This document shows positions 44,073 through 53,016 of a stretch of DNA of 64,000 nucleotides, piece by piece. Made by a program: the position numbers and the translations under genes. The first letter of the stretch is position 1; each line of letters begins with the position of its first letter. The notes beneath the pieces were generated by a model. It was not told the origin of the DNA, did no database searches, and saw only the letters and a program-made list of their open reading frames with translations. This DNA comes from Sphingobacteriaceae bacterium (GTDB lineage: Bacteria; Bacteroidota; Bacteroidia; Sphingobacteriales; Sphingobacteriaceae), in the NCBI GenBank assembly GCA_017745075.1, contig JAGIAD010000028.1:62001-126000 (forward strand), written 5' to 3'.

Positions 44073-45026
44073 ATGAAGATTAAGAACGAGACCAAAGTAG
44101 GTATTTTAGCTGCATTTGCAATAGCTTTACTAATTATTGGATATAATTTTTTAAAGGGTAATTCCATTTTCTCAAGCGAAACAACATTATATGCAAGATA
44201 TACAAGGGTTGATGGTTTGACGGTTTCTAAACCGGTATTAATTAACGGTTATCAGATTGGCCGCGTTGCAAAACTACAACTGGAACCAGGCGGTACTATT
44301 TTGGCTACTTTAAGCATCAACAGCAAATATGATATACCTGAAAATAGTATTGCCCGTTTGGAAGGTACCGATCTGTTGGGAAGTAAAGCAATCGTGATGT
44401 CATTAGGTAATTCCAAAAAAATGGCTGAAGATGGTTACACCTTAAATGCCAATGTAGAAAAAGGATTAATGGAGCAGGTTCAGCCTGTACAGAAAAAAGC
44501 TGAATTGATTATTGGCAAAATGGATTCGATTTTGAGCAGTGTTAATTCCATACTGAACCCTAACTTCCAGAAAAATGTAGATAAAAGTTTTAACAGCATT
44601 GCTGGTACACTGGCTTCGTTAGAAACCACCTCTAAAAAAGTTGATGGTTTGGTGGGATCAGAGAGTAAACGTATTGAGGCAATTCTTAGAAACGTTGAGG
44701 GGATTACCTCCAACTTAAATAATAATAACCAAAAAATCACCGATATCTTAGCCAATATCAATACGGTTACCGATAAGTTTGCTGCTGCCAATTTTAAACA
44801 AACCCTTGATAATGCAAACAATGCCATTGCCGATTTACAAAGTGTAATTTCGGGTATTAAAAATGGAAAAGGTAGTTTAGGCCTATTGCTGAACGACGAT
44901 AAAATGTATCAGAATTTAACTAATGCTTCCAAAAATCTGGATGAGTTAATGATCGATTTAAAGGCAAATCCTAAACGTTATGTACACTTCTCTGTATTTG
45001 GAGGTGGAAACAAAAAAGATAAGTAA
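44073..45026 (+). CDS. MCE/MlaD-family lipid-transport protein
   Basis: The 317-residue protein has a single N-terminal membrane anchor (about 8-27, VGILAAFAIALLIIGYNFL). An MCE domain follows (about 38-115; YARYTRVDGLTVSKPVLINGYQIGRV and LLGSKAIVMSLG). A long helical tail rich in Asn, Ile and Lys (about 130-300) is probably a coiled needle. MlaD-type proteins form hexameric rings that carry phospholipids between membranes. The MlaE and MlaF partners are not next to it. It is preceded by 161 bases without a recognised promoter and ends with a strong terminator. Confidence 0.9.
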   Translation: MKIKNETKVGILAAFAIALLIIGYNFLKGNSIFSSETTLYARYTRVDGLTVSKPVLINGYQIGRVAKLQLEPGGTILATLSINSKYDIPENSIARLEGTDLLGSKAIVMSLGNSKKMAEDGYTLNANVEKGLMEQVQPVQKKAELIIGKMDSILSSVNSILNPNFQKNVDKSFNSIAGTLASLETTSKKVDGLVGSESKRIEAILRNVEGITSNLNNNNQKITDILANINTVTDKFAAANFKQTLDNANNAIADLQSVISGIKNGKGSLGLLLNDDKMYQNLTNASKNLDELMIDLKANPKRYVHFSVFGGGNKKDK

Positions 45027-45046
45027 TTAAATTTTAATAATTCGGG

Positions 45047-45075
45047 AGCCCTGGAGAAATCCAGGGCTTTTTTTT
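45047..45075 (+). terminator. terminator after the MCE gene
   Basis: AGCCCTGG-AGAAAT-CCAGGGCT followed by eight or more T residues. Confidence 0.9.
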
Positions 45076-45179
45076 GTCATGAGGTAGCGCAAAATAACTT
45101 ACCATATAAGAATTATAAGGCTTTATAAGCTTACATTTTCTAATATGACTTATATGGTAAAATTAAACCGAAAACGTTT

Positions 45180-46085
45180 TTAAAGCTGAAAGGTTCTCCC
45201 CTCTACGGCCAATTCTGTATTTTCAAAAACAGACTGTGCTTCTTCCAAAAGCATTTGTAGAGTTTTGTAACGGGAAGAAAAATGTCCGATTAACAATTTC
45301 TTTGCCCCGGTAATTTTAGCCACCTCCCCTGCCTGTAAAGCTGTGGTATGATGGGTTTCAACGGCACGGTCTAAAAGATCATGCATAAAGGTAGCTTCAT
45401 GGTAAAGCGTATCGCAATCTTTTATAACAGAAAAGTACTTTTCGTCAAATAAAGTGTCAGAACAATAAGCGTAACAGCGTGGCGGATCGGCTTCTGTAGT
45501 ATAATCATCACTGCGTAAAATATCCCCGTTGGGCAGTTCTACATCGATTCCTTTTTTTAAGGCAGTATAGTAAGCCATAGGCACTTCATCTGCTTTTTCC
45601 TTGATGAGTTTGCGTTGCCTTTTCTTTTGCTGAAAAATGAAACCCGTGGTTGGAATACGGTGATTTAAAACAATGGTTTTTACAATCAGGTCGCTGTTTT
45701 CAAAAATCTGTTTCGGTTCATCTGCCTCAATCGGGAAAAATGAGATGGGGTAGCGTAAAACCGTATCGGAGTATTTAAACTGGATTTCCAGGATCTCTAG
45801 CAGGGGCTTCGGACCGAATATCTGAATTGGTTTTACCCTCCCATTTAAATGCAAGCTTGAAAGCAGGCCTATCAGCCCGAAATAATGATCGCCGTGTAAA
45901 TGGCTGATGAAAATATAATCTATCCGGGCCGCCTTCAGGTTAAACTTGGCCAATTGTTGCTGTGTACCTTCGCCACAATCAATCAGATAACATTTTTCGT
46001 TACAATTTAAAAGCTGTGCCGATGGATTCCGGTTAAAAACAGGAGTGGCCGAACTGCTTCCTAAAATGGTAACTTCAAACTTCAT
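45180..46085 (-). CDS. rnz: ribonuclease Z
   Basis: The 301-residue tRNA 3'-endonuclease has the metallo-beta-lactamase motif SHLHGDH (His62, His64, Asp66, His67). Further metal ligands are in ILNHRIPTTGF, CSDT and LIGHFSSRY, with the EATF-x-H loop. It processes the 3' ends of tRNA precursors. Normal length for RNase Z short form. It lies downstream of the STAS gene on the same strand, with a hairpin between them. Confidence 0.95.
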   Translation of the reverse strand: MKFEVTILGSSSATPVFNRNPSAQLLNCNEKCYLIDCGEGTQQQLAKFNLKAARIDYIFISHLHGDHYFGLIGLLSSLHLNGRVKPIQIFGPKPLLEILEIQFKYSDTVLRYPISFFPIEADEPKQIFENSDLIVKTIVLNHRIPTTGFIFQQKKRQRKLIKEKADEVPMAYYTALKKGIDVELPNGDILRSDDYTTEADPPRCYAYCSDTLFDEKYFSVIKDCDTLYHEATFMHDLLDRAVETHHTTALQAGEVAKITGAKKLLIGHFSSRYKTLQMLLEEAQSVFENTELAVEGRTFQL

Positions 46086-46097
46086 AATGATGAGATA

Positions 46098-46133
46098 TAA
46101 AAAGCCCCGTAGATTTTTAGAAACTACGAGGCC
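46098..46133 (-). terminator. hairpin/terminator after the STAS gene
   Basis: On the minus strand GCCTCGTAG pairs with CTACGGGGC (one bulge) and is followed by TTTTT. It lies between the STAS gene and rnz. Confidence 0.6.
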
Positions 46134-46156
46134 ATAATATTATTGGATAATATGGA

Positions 46157-46534
46157 TTATTTAGCGCCTCTGAATTCTTTTTCAAGTTCATCCATAAAGA
46201 TGAAATCGATTGCCTCTTCTATTGTATTAACAAACGTTACAGACTGGAATATGTTTGATAATTCTATAATTGTAGCAAGTTCATCGCTGATTCCGGTTAC
46301 GATAAACAATCCACCAGCTGCTTTGCAAAGCCTGTCGCCAACCAATAAACTGCTCAAATCTTGCGCATCATTACATTCGGTAACATGGCTAAGATCAACT
46401 ATAATGTTTTTAAAGCCTTCTGCATTAAGTAAATACAGCTCAGATTTTAAACCAGGTGCATTATCGTTGGTAAACTTGGTTTCTTCTAAACGCAGGCTTA
46501 CGTATTTATCGTGTTTATCTACTGAAAATTTCAT
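46157..46534 (-). CDS. STAS-domain protein lacking the usual phospho-serine
   Basis: The 125-residue single STAS domain resembles anti-sigma-factor antagonists (SpoIIAA/RsbV). Family features are the beta strand IIVDLSHVT, then a helix ending LSSLLVGDRLCK. Where antagonists normally carry Asp-Ser-Ser-Gly, this protein has Asp56-Ala57-Gln58-Asp59. The serine that a kinase would phosphorylate is therefore absent. It may be constantly active, or bind another partner. No anti-sigma kinase or phosphatase is adjacent. Confidence 0.82.
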   Translation of the reverse strand: MKFSVDKHDKYVSLRLEETKFTNDNAPGLKSELYLLNAEGFKNIIVDLSHVTECNDAQDLSSLLVGDRLCKAAGGLFIVTGISDELATIIELSNIFQSVTFVNTIEEAIDFIFMDELEKEFRGAK

Positions 46535-46578
46535 CTCTCTAATCTTTATTGCACTAATGTATAAATTTCTTCCGGATT

Positions 46579-47523
46579 TTATAAAGTTTCTAAAGCCTTT
46601 AACACATTGCTTTCTATACGGCCCGAAATCTCATCAGCATCGGCTTTTATAAACTTCTCTCCTACAATATGCTCGTAAAGCTCAATATAACGCTCAGAAA
46701 TGGAGTTTACAATTTCAGGTGTCATTTTTGGTACTACCTGTCCATCTTTGCCCTGAAATCCGTTTTCTATTAACCATTTACGTACAAATTCTTTAGATAG
46801 CTGTTTCTGTGGTTCGTTGTTATTTTGACGCGCCTCATAGCCTTCTGCATAAAAATAGCGCGAAGAATCAGGGGTATGGATTTCATCAATCAGGTAAATT
46901 ACGCCATCGGCCTTACCGAATTCATATTTCGTATCTACCAAAATTAATCCGCTTTTGGCAGCAATTTCTGTTCCGCGCTGATATAGTGCGTGGGTATATT
47001 CTTCTAATTTTTCGTAATCTGCAACAGAAACTATGCCTTTGGCTAAAATATCCTCTTTTGAGATATCCTCGTCATGCCCTACCGAAGCTTTTGTTGTTGG
47101 TGTAATAATGGGATGCGGCAGTTTATCATTTTCCTTCAAACCTTCAGGTAGAGCAACGCCACAAACAGAACGTTTTCCTGCGCTATATTCTCTCCAGGCA
47201 TGTCCGGCTAAATAACCTCTGATAACCATTTCTACTTTAAAAGGTTCACAGATGCGTCCGATTGTTACCATTGGATCCGGAACAGCCAAAACCCAGTTCG
47301 GAACAATATCTTCTGTAGCAGACAAAAATTTAGCTGCAATCTGATTCAAAACCTGCCCTTTAAAAGGAATAGCTTCAGGCAATACAACATCAAATGCAGA
47401 AATACGGTCAGATACTACCATCACCATCAATTGATCGGCAATTGTGTATACATCGCGTACTTTTCCTTTGTAAAAATTACTTTGATTCGGGAAATTGAAA
47501 TGGGTTTCTTTTAGTGCTTTCAT
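46579..47523 (-). CDS. purC: phosphoribosylaminoimidazole-succinocarboxamide synthase
   Basis: Joins CAIR and aspartate in purine synthesis. I start it at the ATG at 47523 (MKALKETHFNFPNQSNFYKG), which fits the family N-terminus; an upstream frame of 35 codons runs through a terminator and is not used. The 314-residue protein contains YKGKVRDVYTI, the ATP-binding EMVIRGYLAGHAWREY and LIDEIHTPDSSRYF. The length fits the longer SAICAR synthetases. The STAS gene follows on the same strand 44 bases later. No PurR site was recognised. Confidence 0.95.
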   Translation of the reverse strand: MKALKETHFNFPNQSNFYKGKVRDVYTIADQLMVMVVSDRISAFDVVLPEAIPFKGQVLNQIAAKFLSATEDIVPNWVLAVPDPMVTIGRICEPFKVEMVIRGYLAGHAWREYSAGKRSVCGVALPEGLKENDKLPHPIITPTTKASVGHDEDISKEDILAKGIVSVADYEKLEEYTHALYQRGTEIAAKSGLILVDTKYEFGKADGVIYLIDEIHTPDSSRYFYAEGYEARQNNNEPQKQLSKEFVRKWLIENGFQGKDGQVVPKMTPEIVNSISERYIELYEHIVGEKFIKADADEISGRIESNVLKALETL

Positions 47524-47610
47524 GAGGACGTAAAAATAGGAAAAAAGTCGGAAAGCCCGAAAGTCTTTAACCTGATGACGGGAATAAGAGGTACTAACAT
47601 AAAGTATCAT

Positions 47611-47644
47611 AAGAAAGCCGCAGTACATAAACTGCGGCTTTCTT
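47611..47644 (-). terminator. terminator of the 92-residue hypothetical gene
   Basis: 14-base perfect arms (AAGAAAGCCGCAGT and its inverse) around ACATAA. It overlaps the stop codon of the upstream leftward gene and separates it from purC. Confidence 0.85.
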
Positions 47645-47922
47645 TATTTCAGGTTATTTAGTGCTTGCTTAAATTTTTCTGCCGTGGTGGTGCCGACGTG
47701 TTTATTTTTTACCTGAATCTTGATTTGGTTATCCGATTTAACCAGCTGAAGTCGTCCTTTAAAAGCATGCGCCTCATCAATATCAATAAATGTCAACAGA
47801 TTTTTAAGCTTTTCTTTTCTACAAACCCACTCCTCGTTGCTTTTTGAAACAATTAACCGAATAGTATGCGGCAATTTCTCAAAAGAAAGGCTGAGATCAT
47901 TATCTAAAAAAATACTTTCCAT
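47644..47922 (-). CDS. hypothetical small cytoplasmic protein
   Basis: The 92-residue frame has no signal peptide, membrane segment or Cys motif. It is basic and of mixed alpha/beta character (LSLSFEKLPHTIRLIVS, GRLQLVKSDNQIKIQV). I do not recognise a family. It is probably real: it has an ATG start, its own strong terminator, and no competing frame with better features. It lies between phoH and purC on the same strand. Confidence 0.6.
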   Translation of the reverse strand: MESIFLDNDLSLSFEKLPHTIRLIVSKSNEEWVCRKEKLKNLLTFIDIDEAHAFKGRLQLVKSDNQIKIQVKNKHVGTTTAEKFKQALNNLK

Positions 47923-47997
47923 ATGTTTTAAGCATTAAATGAAAAAAGATTTATACACTACCTATTAATTTCAGGCTCCTGGCTTTCTAACCTTCAA

Positions 47998-48957
47998 CTA
48001 CTGAATATCACCGTAAGCTTTCAGAATGTCTTTTACCAGCTTATGCCTTACCACATCTTCTCCGCTTAAATAAATAATATCGATTCCTTTAATATCTTCT
48101 AAGATCCTTAAGGCGTTAAATAAGCCCGACATTTGTTTTTTAGGTAAATCTACCTGCGTAACATCACCTGTAACAATAAATTTAGCAGTTGGTCCCATAC
48201 GCGTCAAAAACATTTTGAGCTGCATATCGGTGGCATTCTGGGCCTCGTCTAAAATCACAAAGCAGTTATCGAGCGTACGGCCACGCATAAATGCCAATGG
48301 AGCAATTTCAATGGTTCGGTTTTCAATATAGAATTTCAATTTCTCTGCAGGGATCATATCATCCAGTGCATCATAAAGCGGACGTAAATATGGATCGATT
48401 TTTTCTTTTAAATCGCCGGGTAAGAAACCAAGATTTTCGCCTGCTTCAACAGCCGGACGTGTTAAAATGATCCTTTTAATCTCTTTATTTTTTAAAGCTC
48501 TAACCGCTAAAGCCACTGCTGTATAGGTTTTTCCTGTTCCGGCCGGACCAATTGCAAAAAGGATGTCATTTTTAGCAATACTGCTTACCATTTTACGCTG
48601 ATTGGCGGTTCTTGCTTTTACGAGTAGTCCGTTAGTTCCGAAAACAATCACCTCTCCGCCACCTCCGGTTGGTTGTTCTGCCTCTTTTTTTGCAACACCC
48701 GTTGCCTTTGCACCCAGTATGGTTTCCACATCGTTATTGCTCAGCGAACTATATTGTTCTAGATGCGCAATCAATTGGTTAAACTTTTCTTCGAAAGCCT
48801 TAAGTTCTTGTTCGTCGCCAAGAACCTTCACATCACTACCTCTCGCTACCAGTTTTAACTTTGCGAAAGCACCTTTAATCATTTCGTAATTCTCGTTGTT
48901 CGGCCCCCAAAAGTGAGCAGGATTTACGGTATCCAGGGTTAATTTTAATTCGTTCAA
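47998..48957 (-). CDS. phoH: PhoH-like ATPase
   Basis: The 319-residue P-loop protein has Walker A GPAGTGKT (137-144), Walker B VILDEAQNAT and the TRMGPTAKFIVTGDVTQVDLP motif typical of PhoH. A KH-like N-terminal region precedes a TANQRKMVSSI helicase-like motif. It is an RNA-related ATPase by family; phosphate control is not implied. Its start lies about 100 bases from the divergent DUF62 gene. Confidence 0.94.
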   Translation of the reverse strand: MNELKLTLDTVNPAHFWGPNNENYEMIKGAFAKLKLVARGSDVKVLGDEQELKAFEEKFNQLIAHLEQYSSLSNNDVETILGAKATGVAKKEAEQPTGGGGEVIVFGTNGLLVKARTANQRKMVSSIAKNDILFAIGPAGTGKTYTAVALAVRALKNKEIKRIILTRPAVEAGENLGFLPGDLKEKIDPYLRPLYDALDDMIPAEKLKFYIENRTIEIAPLAFMRGRTLDNCFVILDEAQNATDMQLKMFLTRMGPTAKFIVTGDVTQVDLPKKQMSGLFNALRILEDIKGIDIIYLSGEDVVRHKLVKDILKAYGDIQ

Positions 48958-49060
48958 ACTGTAGTATTTTAAAAAGTTATCGGGGTATATTAATTAAAAT
49001 TTGAATATTTGCAGACGCTTAGGCCTGTACACAAGAATAAGCAATAATAATGAATTTTTA

Positions 49061-49840
49061 ATGGCGATAATTACTTTAACAACAGATTTAGGTTCAAAAG
49101 ATTTTTACCAGAGTGCACTAAAAGGTAGCCTGTTGAGTCTTATGCCTGGTGTTAATTTAATTGACATTACCCATGAAGTTCCTTCGTTTAATATCTCTTA
49201 TGCAGCTTTTGTTTTAAAAAATGCGTATCCATATTTTCCGAAAAATACAGTACACCTCATCGGGATCGATTCTGTATATAGCGAAAATACCAAATACATT
49301 GCAGTAAAGCACCGCGATCATTATTTTGTGGGTGCAGACAACGGTATTTTTTCACTTCTGTTTGATGATGCTCCCGAGGAAGCAGTAGAATTGAACATTA
49401 TGCAGGATCTAAAATATCTGCATTTCCCGTTGGTTGATATTTTTGTTAAGGCAGCCACACACCTGGCCAAAGGAGGTAAACTGAAAGAGATTGGTTTACC
49501 TGTAGCAGAGATTGAACAGAAGATGCTTTTACACCCTGTAATTGAGCGGGATGTGATCCGTGGTAGTGTGGTGTATATTGATACCTTTTGCAATGTGATT
49601 ACCAATATTACCAAGGATCTTTTTACCAAAATTCAAAAGAACCGCGATTTTACCTTACACTTCAGGAAGAGTGAAATCATTACGCAACTAAGCTGGCATT
49701 ATAACGAAGTACCGGAGGGTGAAAAACTTTGTTTATTCGGCATCAGTAACCACCTCGAAATTGCCATTAATAAGGGTAAGGCAAGTGGCCTGCTGGGGCT
49801 GCATTTAGGCGATATTGTGAGGGTTGAGTTTCATTCTTAG
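49061..49840 (+). CDS. SAM hydroxide adenosyltransferase (DUF62)
   Basis: Start placed at the ATG at 49061 (MAIITLTTDLGSKDFYQSALKG), which fits the family; a longer frame to 49001 crosses promoter-like sequence. The 259-residue protein has TTDLG at the N-terminus, DITHEVPSFN, VGADNGIFSLL and the C-terminal GSVVYIDTFCNVITNI plus beta-barrel domain. The family hydrolyses S-adenosylmethionine to adenosine and methionine, or uses related halide chemistry. This one is the hydroxide type by length. Confidence 0.9.
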   Translation: MAIITLTTDLGSKDFYQSALKGSLLSLMPGVNLIDITHEVPSFNISYAAFVLKNAYPYFPKNTVHLIGIDSVYSENTKYIAVKHRDHYFVGADNGIFSLLFDDAPEEAVELNIMQDLKYLHFPLVDIFVKAATHLAKGGKLKEIGLPVAEIEQKMLLHPVIERDVIRGSVVYIDTFCNVITNITKDLFTKIQKNRDFTLHFRKSEIITQLSWHYNEVPEGEKLCLFGISNHLEIAINKGKASGLLGLHLGDIVRVEFHS

Positions 49841-49995
49841 AAAGACCAAAGCTGAAAGACTAAAGCGAAGATTTCTATTTAGCTTCAGTCGAGATGACGA
49901 ATATTTTTGGTGCTTTGCATTACCCAATGCAACCAATGACGACTGAACCTATAAACCAGTAAAACAACTTTTACTCTTTTCACGTTTATATACAC

Positions 49996-50523
49996 ATGAA
50001 AAAATATTTTTATCTGCTCTTGGCTATTTTATTTAGTTTTCAGGGCTTTGCTCAACAAGACACTGCTGCGTATGCTGCACAACGTCTTAAAATAAATGGC
50101 CTACTTTCCGAAAGAAGTGCAAAGTTTGGACAATATGAGGAAAGTTTAAACCAGCGAACCGGAATATTTGGATGGCAAACCAAACGTGACATTAAAAATT
50201 CCAATGAAATTTTGCGGCAGGTTGTATTAACAGATAACAATATTTTTAAAGAGCTGAAAATCCTGATGGATTATAAAGATCTACAGAACCAGCAGAAAGT
50301 AGCTTCTTCAGAAAACTCTCAGGCACGGATTGAAGCTTATATGGTGACTATTAAAAAACTTCAGGATCAGAATGCACAGCTCAAGGAAGATTTAGATAAA
50401 AGGAATAAGGGGAATTTATCAAACTACATCATCGTATTTCTGATTTTGGTGATGGCCGGTGGATTTTATTTTTTTTATAAAAAACTACAGCGATATAAAA
50501 GGTATGAAAAAAGCACTGTTTAA
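49996..50523 (+). CDS. hypothetical exported coiled-coil membrane protein
   Basis: The 175-residue protein has a signal peptide (MKKYFYLLLAILFSFQGFAQ). A helical region with heptad-like spacing follows (about 25-140; MVTIKKLQDQNAQLKEDLDK), then a C-terminal membrane segment (about 145-164, YIIVFLILVMAGGFYFFY) and a basic tail. It would sit in the inner membrane with its helices in the periplasm. Family not recognised. Its last 20 bases overlap a 48-codon gene. Confidence 0.7.
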   Translation: MKKYFYLLLAILFSFQGFAQQDTAAYAAQRLKINGLLSERSAKFGQYEESLNQRTGIFGWQTKRDIKNSNEILRQVVLTDNNIFKELKILMDYKDLQNQQKVASSENSQARIEAYMVTIKKLQDQNAQLKEDLDKRNKGNLSNYIIVFLILVMAGGFYFFYKKLQRYKRYEKSTV

Positions 50524-50650
50524 AGTCTTGGCGAAGATAAATAAACTGGTTTTACCAAGTTTGTATAAAAAGGACCCGAATAAGCTCACTACTTTTCAGA
50601 AAGCGATATTGGGTTATCGGTATTGGGTAACCACAAATGCGTTGGACTAG
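50504..50650 (+). CDS. conserved-looking 48-residue basic protein
   Basis: Frame from the ATG at 50504: KKALFKVLAKINKLVLPSL, then YRYWVTTNALD at the end. Its start lies within the last 20 bases of the previous gene, in another frame, so coupling is likely. I recall similar short proteins in Bacteroidota with the ending W/YRYxVTKNALD, sometimes mislabelled as SsrA-binding protein; this memory should be checked. No membrane segment is clear. Function unknown. Confidence 0.55.
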   Translation: MKKALFKVLAKINKLVLPSLYKKDPNKLTTFQKAILGYRYWVTTNALD

Positions 50651-50657
50651 TTTATAA

Positions 50658-50690
50658 AAACCTCACAGGTTTTTAAAACCTGTGAGGTTT
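50658..50690. terminator. near-perfect 33-base palindrome, likely bidirectional terminator
   Basis: AAACCTCACAGGTTTT and its exact inverse are split by one base (50674). It lies between convergent genes. A related imperfect unit (AAACCTATCAGG...CCTGAAAGGTTT) is at about 52975-53002. Confidence 0.7.
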
Positions 50691-50699
50691 AAAACGTTG

Positions 50700-51650
50700 T
50701 TATTTCTTAAAATGCTCAATAATCAATGTTGCCAGTTCCGTACCGATACGTTCCTGCGCTTCATTTGTTGAGGCTCCGATGTGCGGTGTTAAGGAGATTT
50801 TTGGATGGGTTAAGATCTCTGCTAATGGCGTAGGTTCATTGTCAAAAACGTCTAAACCTGCAAAAGAAACCTTACCTGAGTTTAATGCTTCAATTAAAGC
50901 CAGCTCATCAATTGTTCCTCCGCGTGAGCAGTTTACAATACCCACACCGTTTTTCATTTTTGCAAATTCTTCCGCACCTAAAATCGGCTTGTCAGCAAAT
51001 GGTGTATGCAAACTAAAGAAATCGCTACCTGCAATAACTTCATCTAATGAAACGGTTTTAACAGGAATACTTACTGATTTTCCGCCTTGAAATTCTAAAG
51101 TAATTTCAGATTCAGAAGGATATAAATCATAAGCCAAAACATTCATTCCCAAGCCTAAAGCCACTTTAGCTGTTGCCCGGCCAATACGTCCAAAACCTAT
51201 AATACCGATGGTCTTACCGCTTAATTCGGTTCCTTTGGCATAAGATTTTTTCAGGTTATTGAATTGCGTAGCACCTTCAACAGGCATTTTACGGTTGGCA
51301 TCCTGTAAAAATCTGATACCGGTAAATAAGTGCGAAAATACCAGTTCGGCTACTGATAATGACGATGCAGCAGGTGTATTTACCACTGCAACTCCTTTAC
51401 TGCGTGCATATTCTACGTCGATATTATCCATACCTACCCCACCTCTGCCAATTAATTTGATATTTGGAACGGCATCAATTAATTCTTTTCTAACTTTTGT
51501 TGCGCTACGAACAGTAATGGCATCATAGTTTTTTAAGGCTTCGGCCAGTTGATCTTGCGGAACGGTCTCTGTATCAACCTGGAAACCTGCTTTTTCTAAC
51601 AATTCTTTTCCGATCGGATCAATCCCATCGTTCGCTAATATTTTAATCAT
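50700..51650 (-). CDS. serA: D-3-phosphoglycerate dehydrogenase
   Basis: First step of serine synthesis. I start at the ATG at 51650 (MIKILANDGIDPIGKELLEKAG). The 316-residue protein has the NAD-binding fingerprint GFGRIGRATAKVALGLGMNV, NCSRGGTIDE, and the catalytic Arg/Glu/His motifs (RSATKVRKELI, NEPTP, LTPHIGASTNEAQ). It lacks the C-terminal ACT domain, so direct serine feedback on an ACT site is not expected. It follows serC by 68 bases on the same strand, forming a serC-serA unit. Confidence 0.94.
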   Translation of the reverse strand: MIKILANDGIDPIGKELLEKAGFQVDTETVPQDQLAEALKNYDAITVRSATKVRKELIDAVPNIKLIGRGGVGMDNIDVEYARSKGVAVVNTPAASSLSVAELVFSHLFTGIRFLQDANRKMPVEGATQFNNLKKSYAKGTELSGKTIGIIGFGRIGRATAKVALGLGMNVLAYDLYPSESEITLEFQGGKSVSIPVKTVSLDEVIAGSDFFSLHTPFADKPILGAEEFAKMKNGVGIVNCSRGGTIDELALIEALNSGKVSFAGLDVFDNEPTPLAEILTHPKISLTPHIGASTNEAQERIGTELATLIIEHFKK

Positions 51651-51718
51651 TGGTGTATATTTCACTTGGTGGATCAATTGCACTGATTAGTGTGAATCAA
51701 TCACCTGTTAAATTTAAA

Positions 51719-52792
51719 TTAATTTGCTTTTGCTTGTTGTTCTTCAAATGATTGCATTGCATCAATCAATGCATGAACGCTTGTAATTGGCAGTGCATTA
51801 TACATCGAAGCGCGGAAACCGCCTACACTTCTGTGTCCTTTAATACCCACAATGCCTTGGCCTTCGGCATATTTCAAAAATGGTTTTTCCAGCTCAGGGT
51901 TTTCCATTACAAAACAAACATTCATTCTAGAGCGGTCTTCAACTGCACAGGTTCCTTTAAATAAAGAATTGCGGTCAATTTCTCTGTAAAGTGCTTCAGC
52001 TTTTTGTTTATTTTCTTTTTCAATTTCGGCAACGCCACCTTTCGATTTTAACCAGCGAAGATTTAATAAAGCAACATAGATAGAGAAAACCGGTGGTGTA
52101 TTGTACATTGAACCATTATCGATATGCGATTGGTAATTCAACATAGAAGGGATTTTACGGTCTATTTTACCTAAAACCTCATTCTTAACAATAGCAATGG
52201 TTAAACCGGCAGGGCCTACATTTTTTTGAGCACCGGCATAAATTAAATCAAATTTAGAAACATCGATAACACGGCTCATGATATCAGAAGACATATCGCA
52301 AACAACCGGAATGTTTGTTTCAGGTACTTCGAAAAGCTCGGTTCCGTAAATGGTATTGTTTGAAGTATAGTGAAAGTAAGCACTATCTGCAGGGATTTCA
52401 TAATCTTTAGGAATGAAAGTGTAATTTGCATCCTTAGATGAGGCAACTACATTCACATTACCGATAAATTTAGCTTCTTTTAATGCTTTGCTTGCCCAAA
52501 CACCAGTATCCAGATAACTTGCTGTTTGTCCATCGCCCAGTAAGTTCATCGGTACCATTGCAAACTGTAAACTTGCACCGCCCTGTAAAAATAAAACGGA
52601 ATAACCCGACGGCACATTTAATAATTCCTTTACCAATTTATCAGCTTCGGCAACAACTGCCTCAAATTCGGTTGTTCTGTGCGAAATTTCTAAAATTGAT
52701 AATCCATCGTTAAAATCTAAAACAGCCTGAGCTGCTTGTTTAAACACTTCTTGAGGTAAAATACAAGGGCCTGCGCCAAAATTATGCTTCAT
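51719..52792 (-). CDS. serC: phosphoserine aminotransferase
   Basis: Second step of serine synthesis, also used for pyridoxal phosphate in some species. The 357-residue protein begins MKHNFGAGPCILPQEV and has the PLP-binding lysine in IYAGAQKNVGPAG. Other family motifs are ISHRTTEFE, LQGGASLQFAMVPMNL and GHRSVGGFRASMYNALP. Full length. serA follows on the same strand. Upstream (52793-53016) there is no supported gene. Confidence 0.97.
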   Translation of the reverse strand: MKHNFGAGPCILPQEVFKQAAQAVLDFNDGLSILEISHRTTEFEAVVAEADKLVKELLNVPSGYSVLFLQGGASLQFAMVPMNLLGDGQTASYLDTGVWASKALKEAKFIGNVNVVASSKDANYTFIPKDYEIPADSAYFHYTSNNTIYGTELFEVPETNIPVVCDMSSDIMSRVIDVSKFDLIYAGAQKNVGPAGLTIAIVKNEVLGKIDRKIPSMLNYQSHIDNGSMYNTPPVFSIYVALLNLRWLKSKGGVAEIEKENKQKAEALYREIDRNSLFKGTCAVEDRSRMNVCFVMENPELEKPFLKYAEGQGIVGIKGHRSVGGFRASMYNALPITSVHALIDAMQSFEEQQAKAN

Positions 52793-53016
52793 CTTATTAT
52801 ATAATGTTTTATGGGCGTAAATGTAAAATTTTTAAAGCAGTTATGCCCATAAAATCGTTACTTAAAAAATCAAATTTTGTTAAAAATCTCGACAAAATTG
52901 AACGTTTTGTTGCAGTTTTCGCAAAAGAATTCATTAATCAGAAATACCAAAAGATAAAGATTGTTTTGTCAAACCTATCAGGCTTTAAAAACCTGAAAGG
53001 TTTAGTAGCTTATAGC

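Noticed and set aside
47524..47628. 35-codon N-terminal extension of purC
   Set aside because: Falls in a terminator and does not match the family N-terminus.
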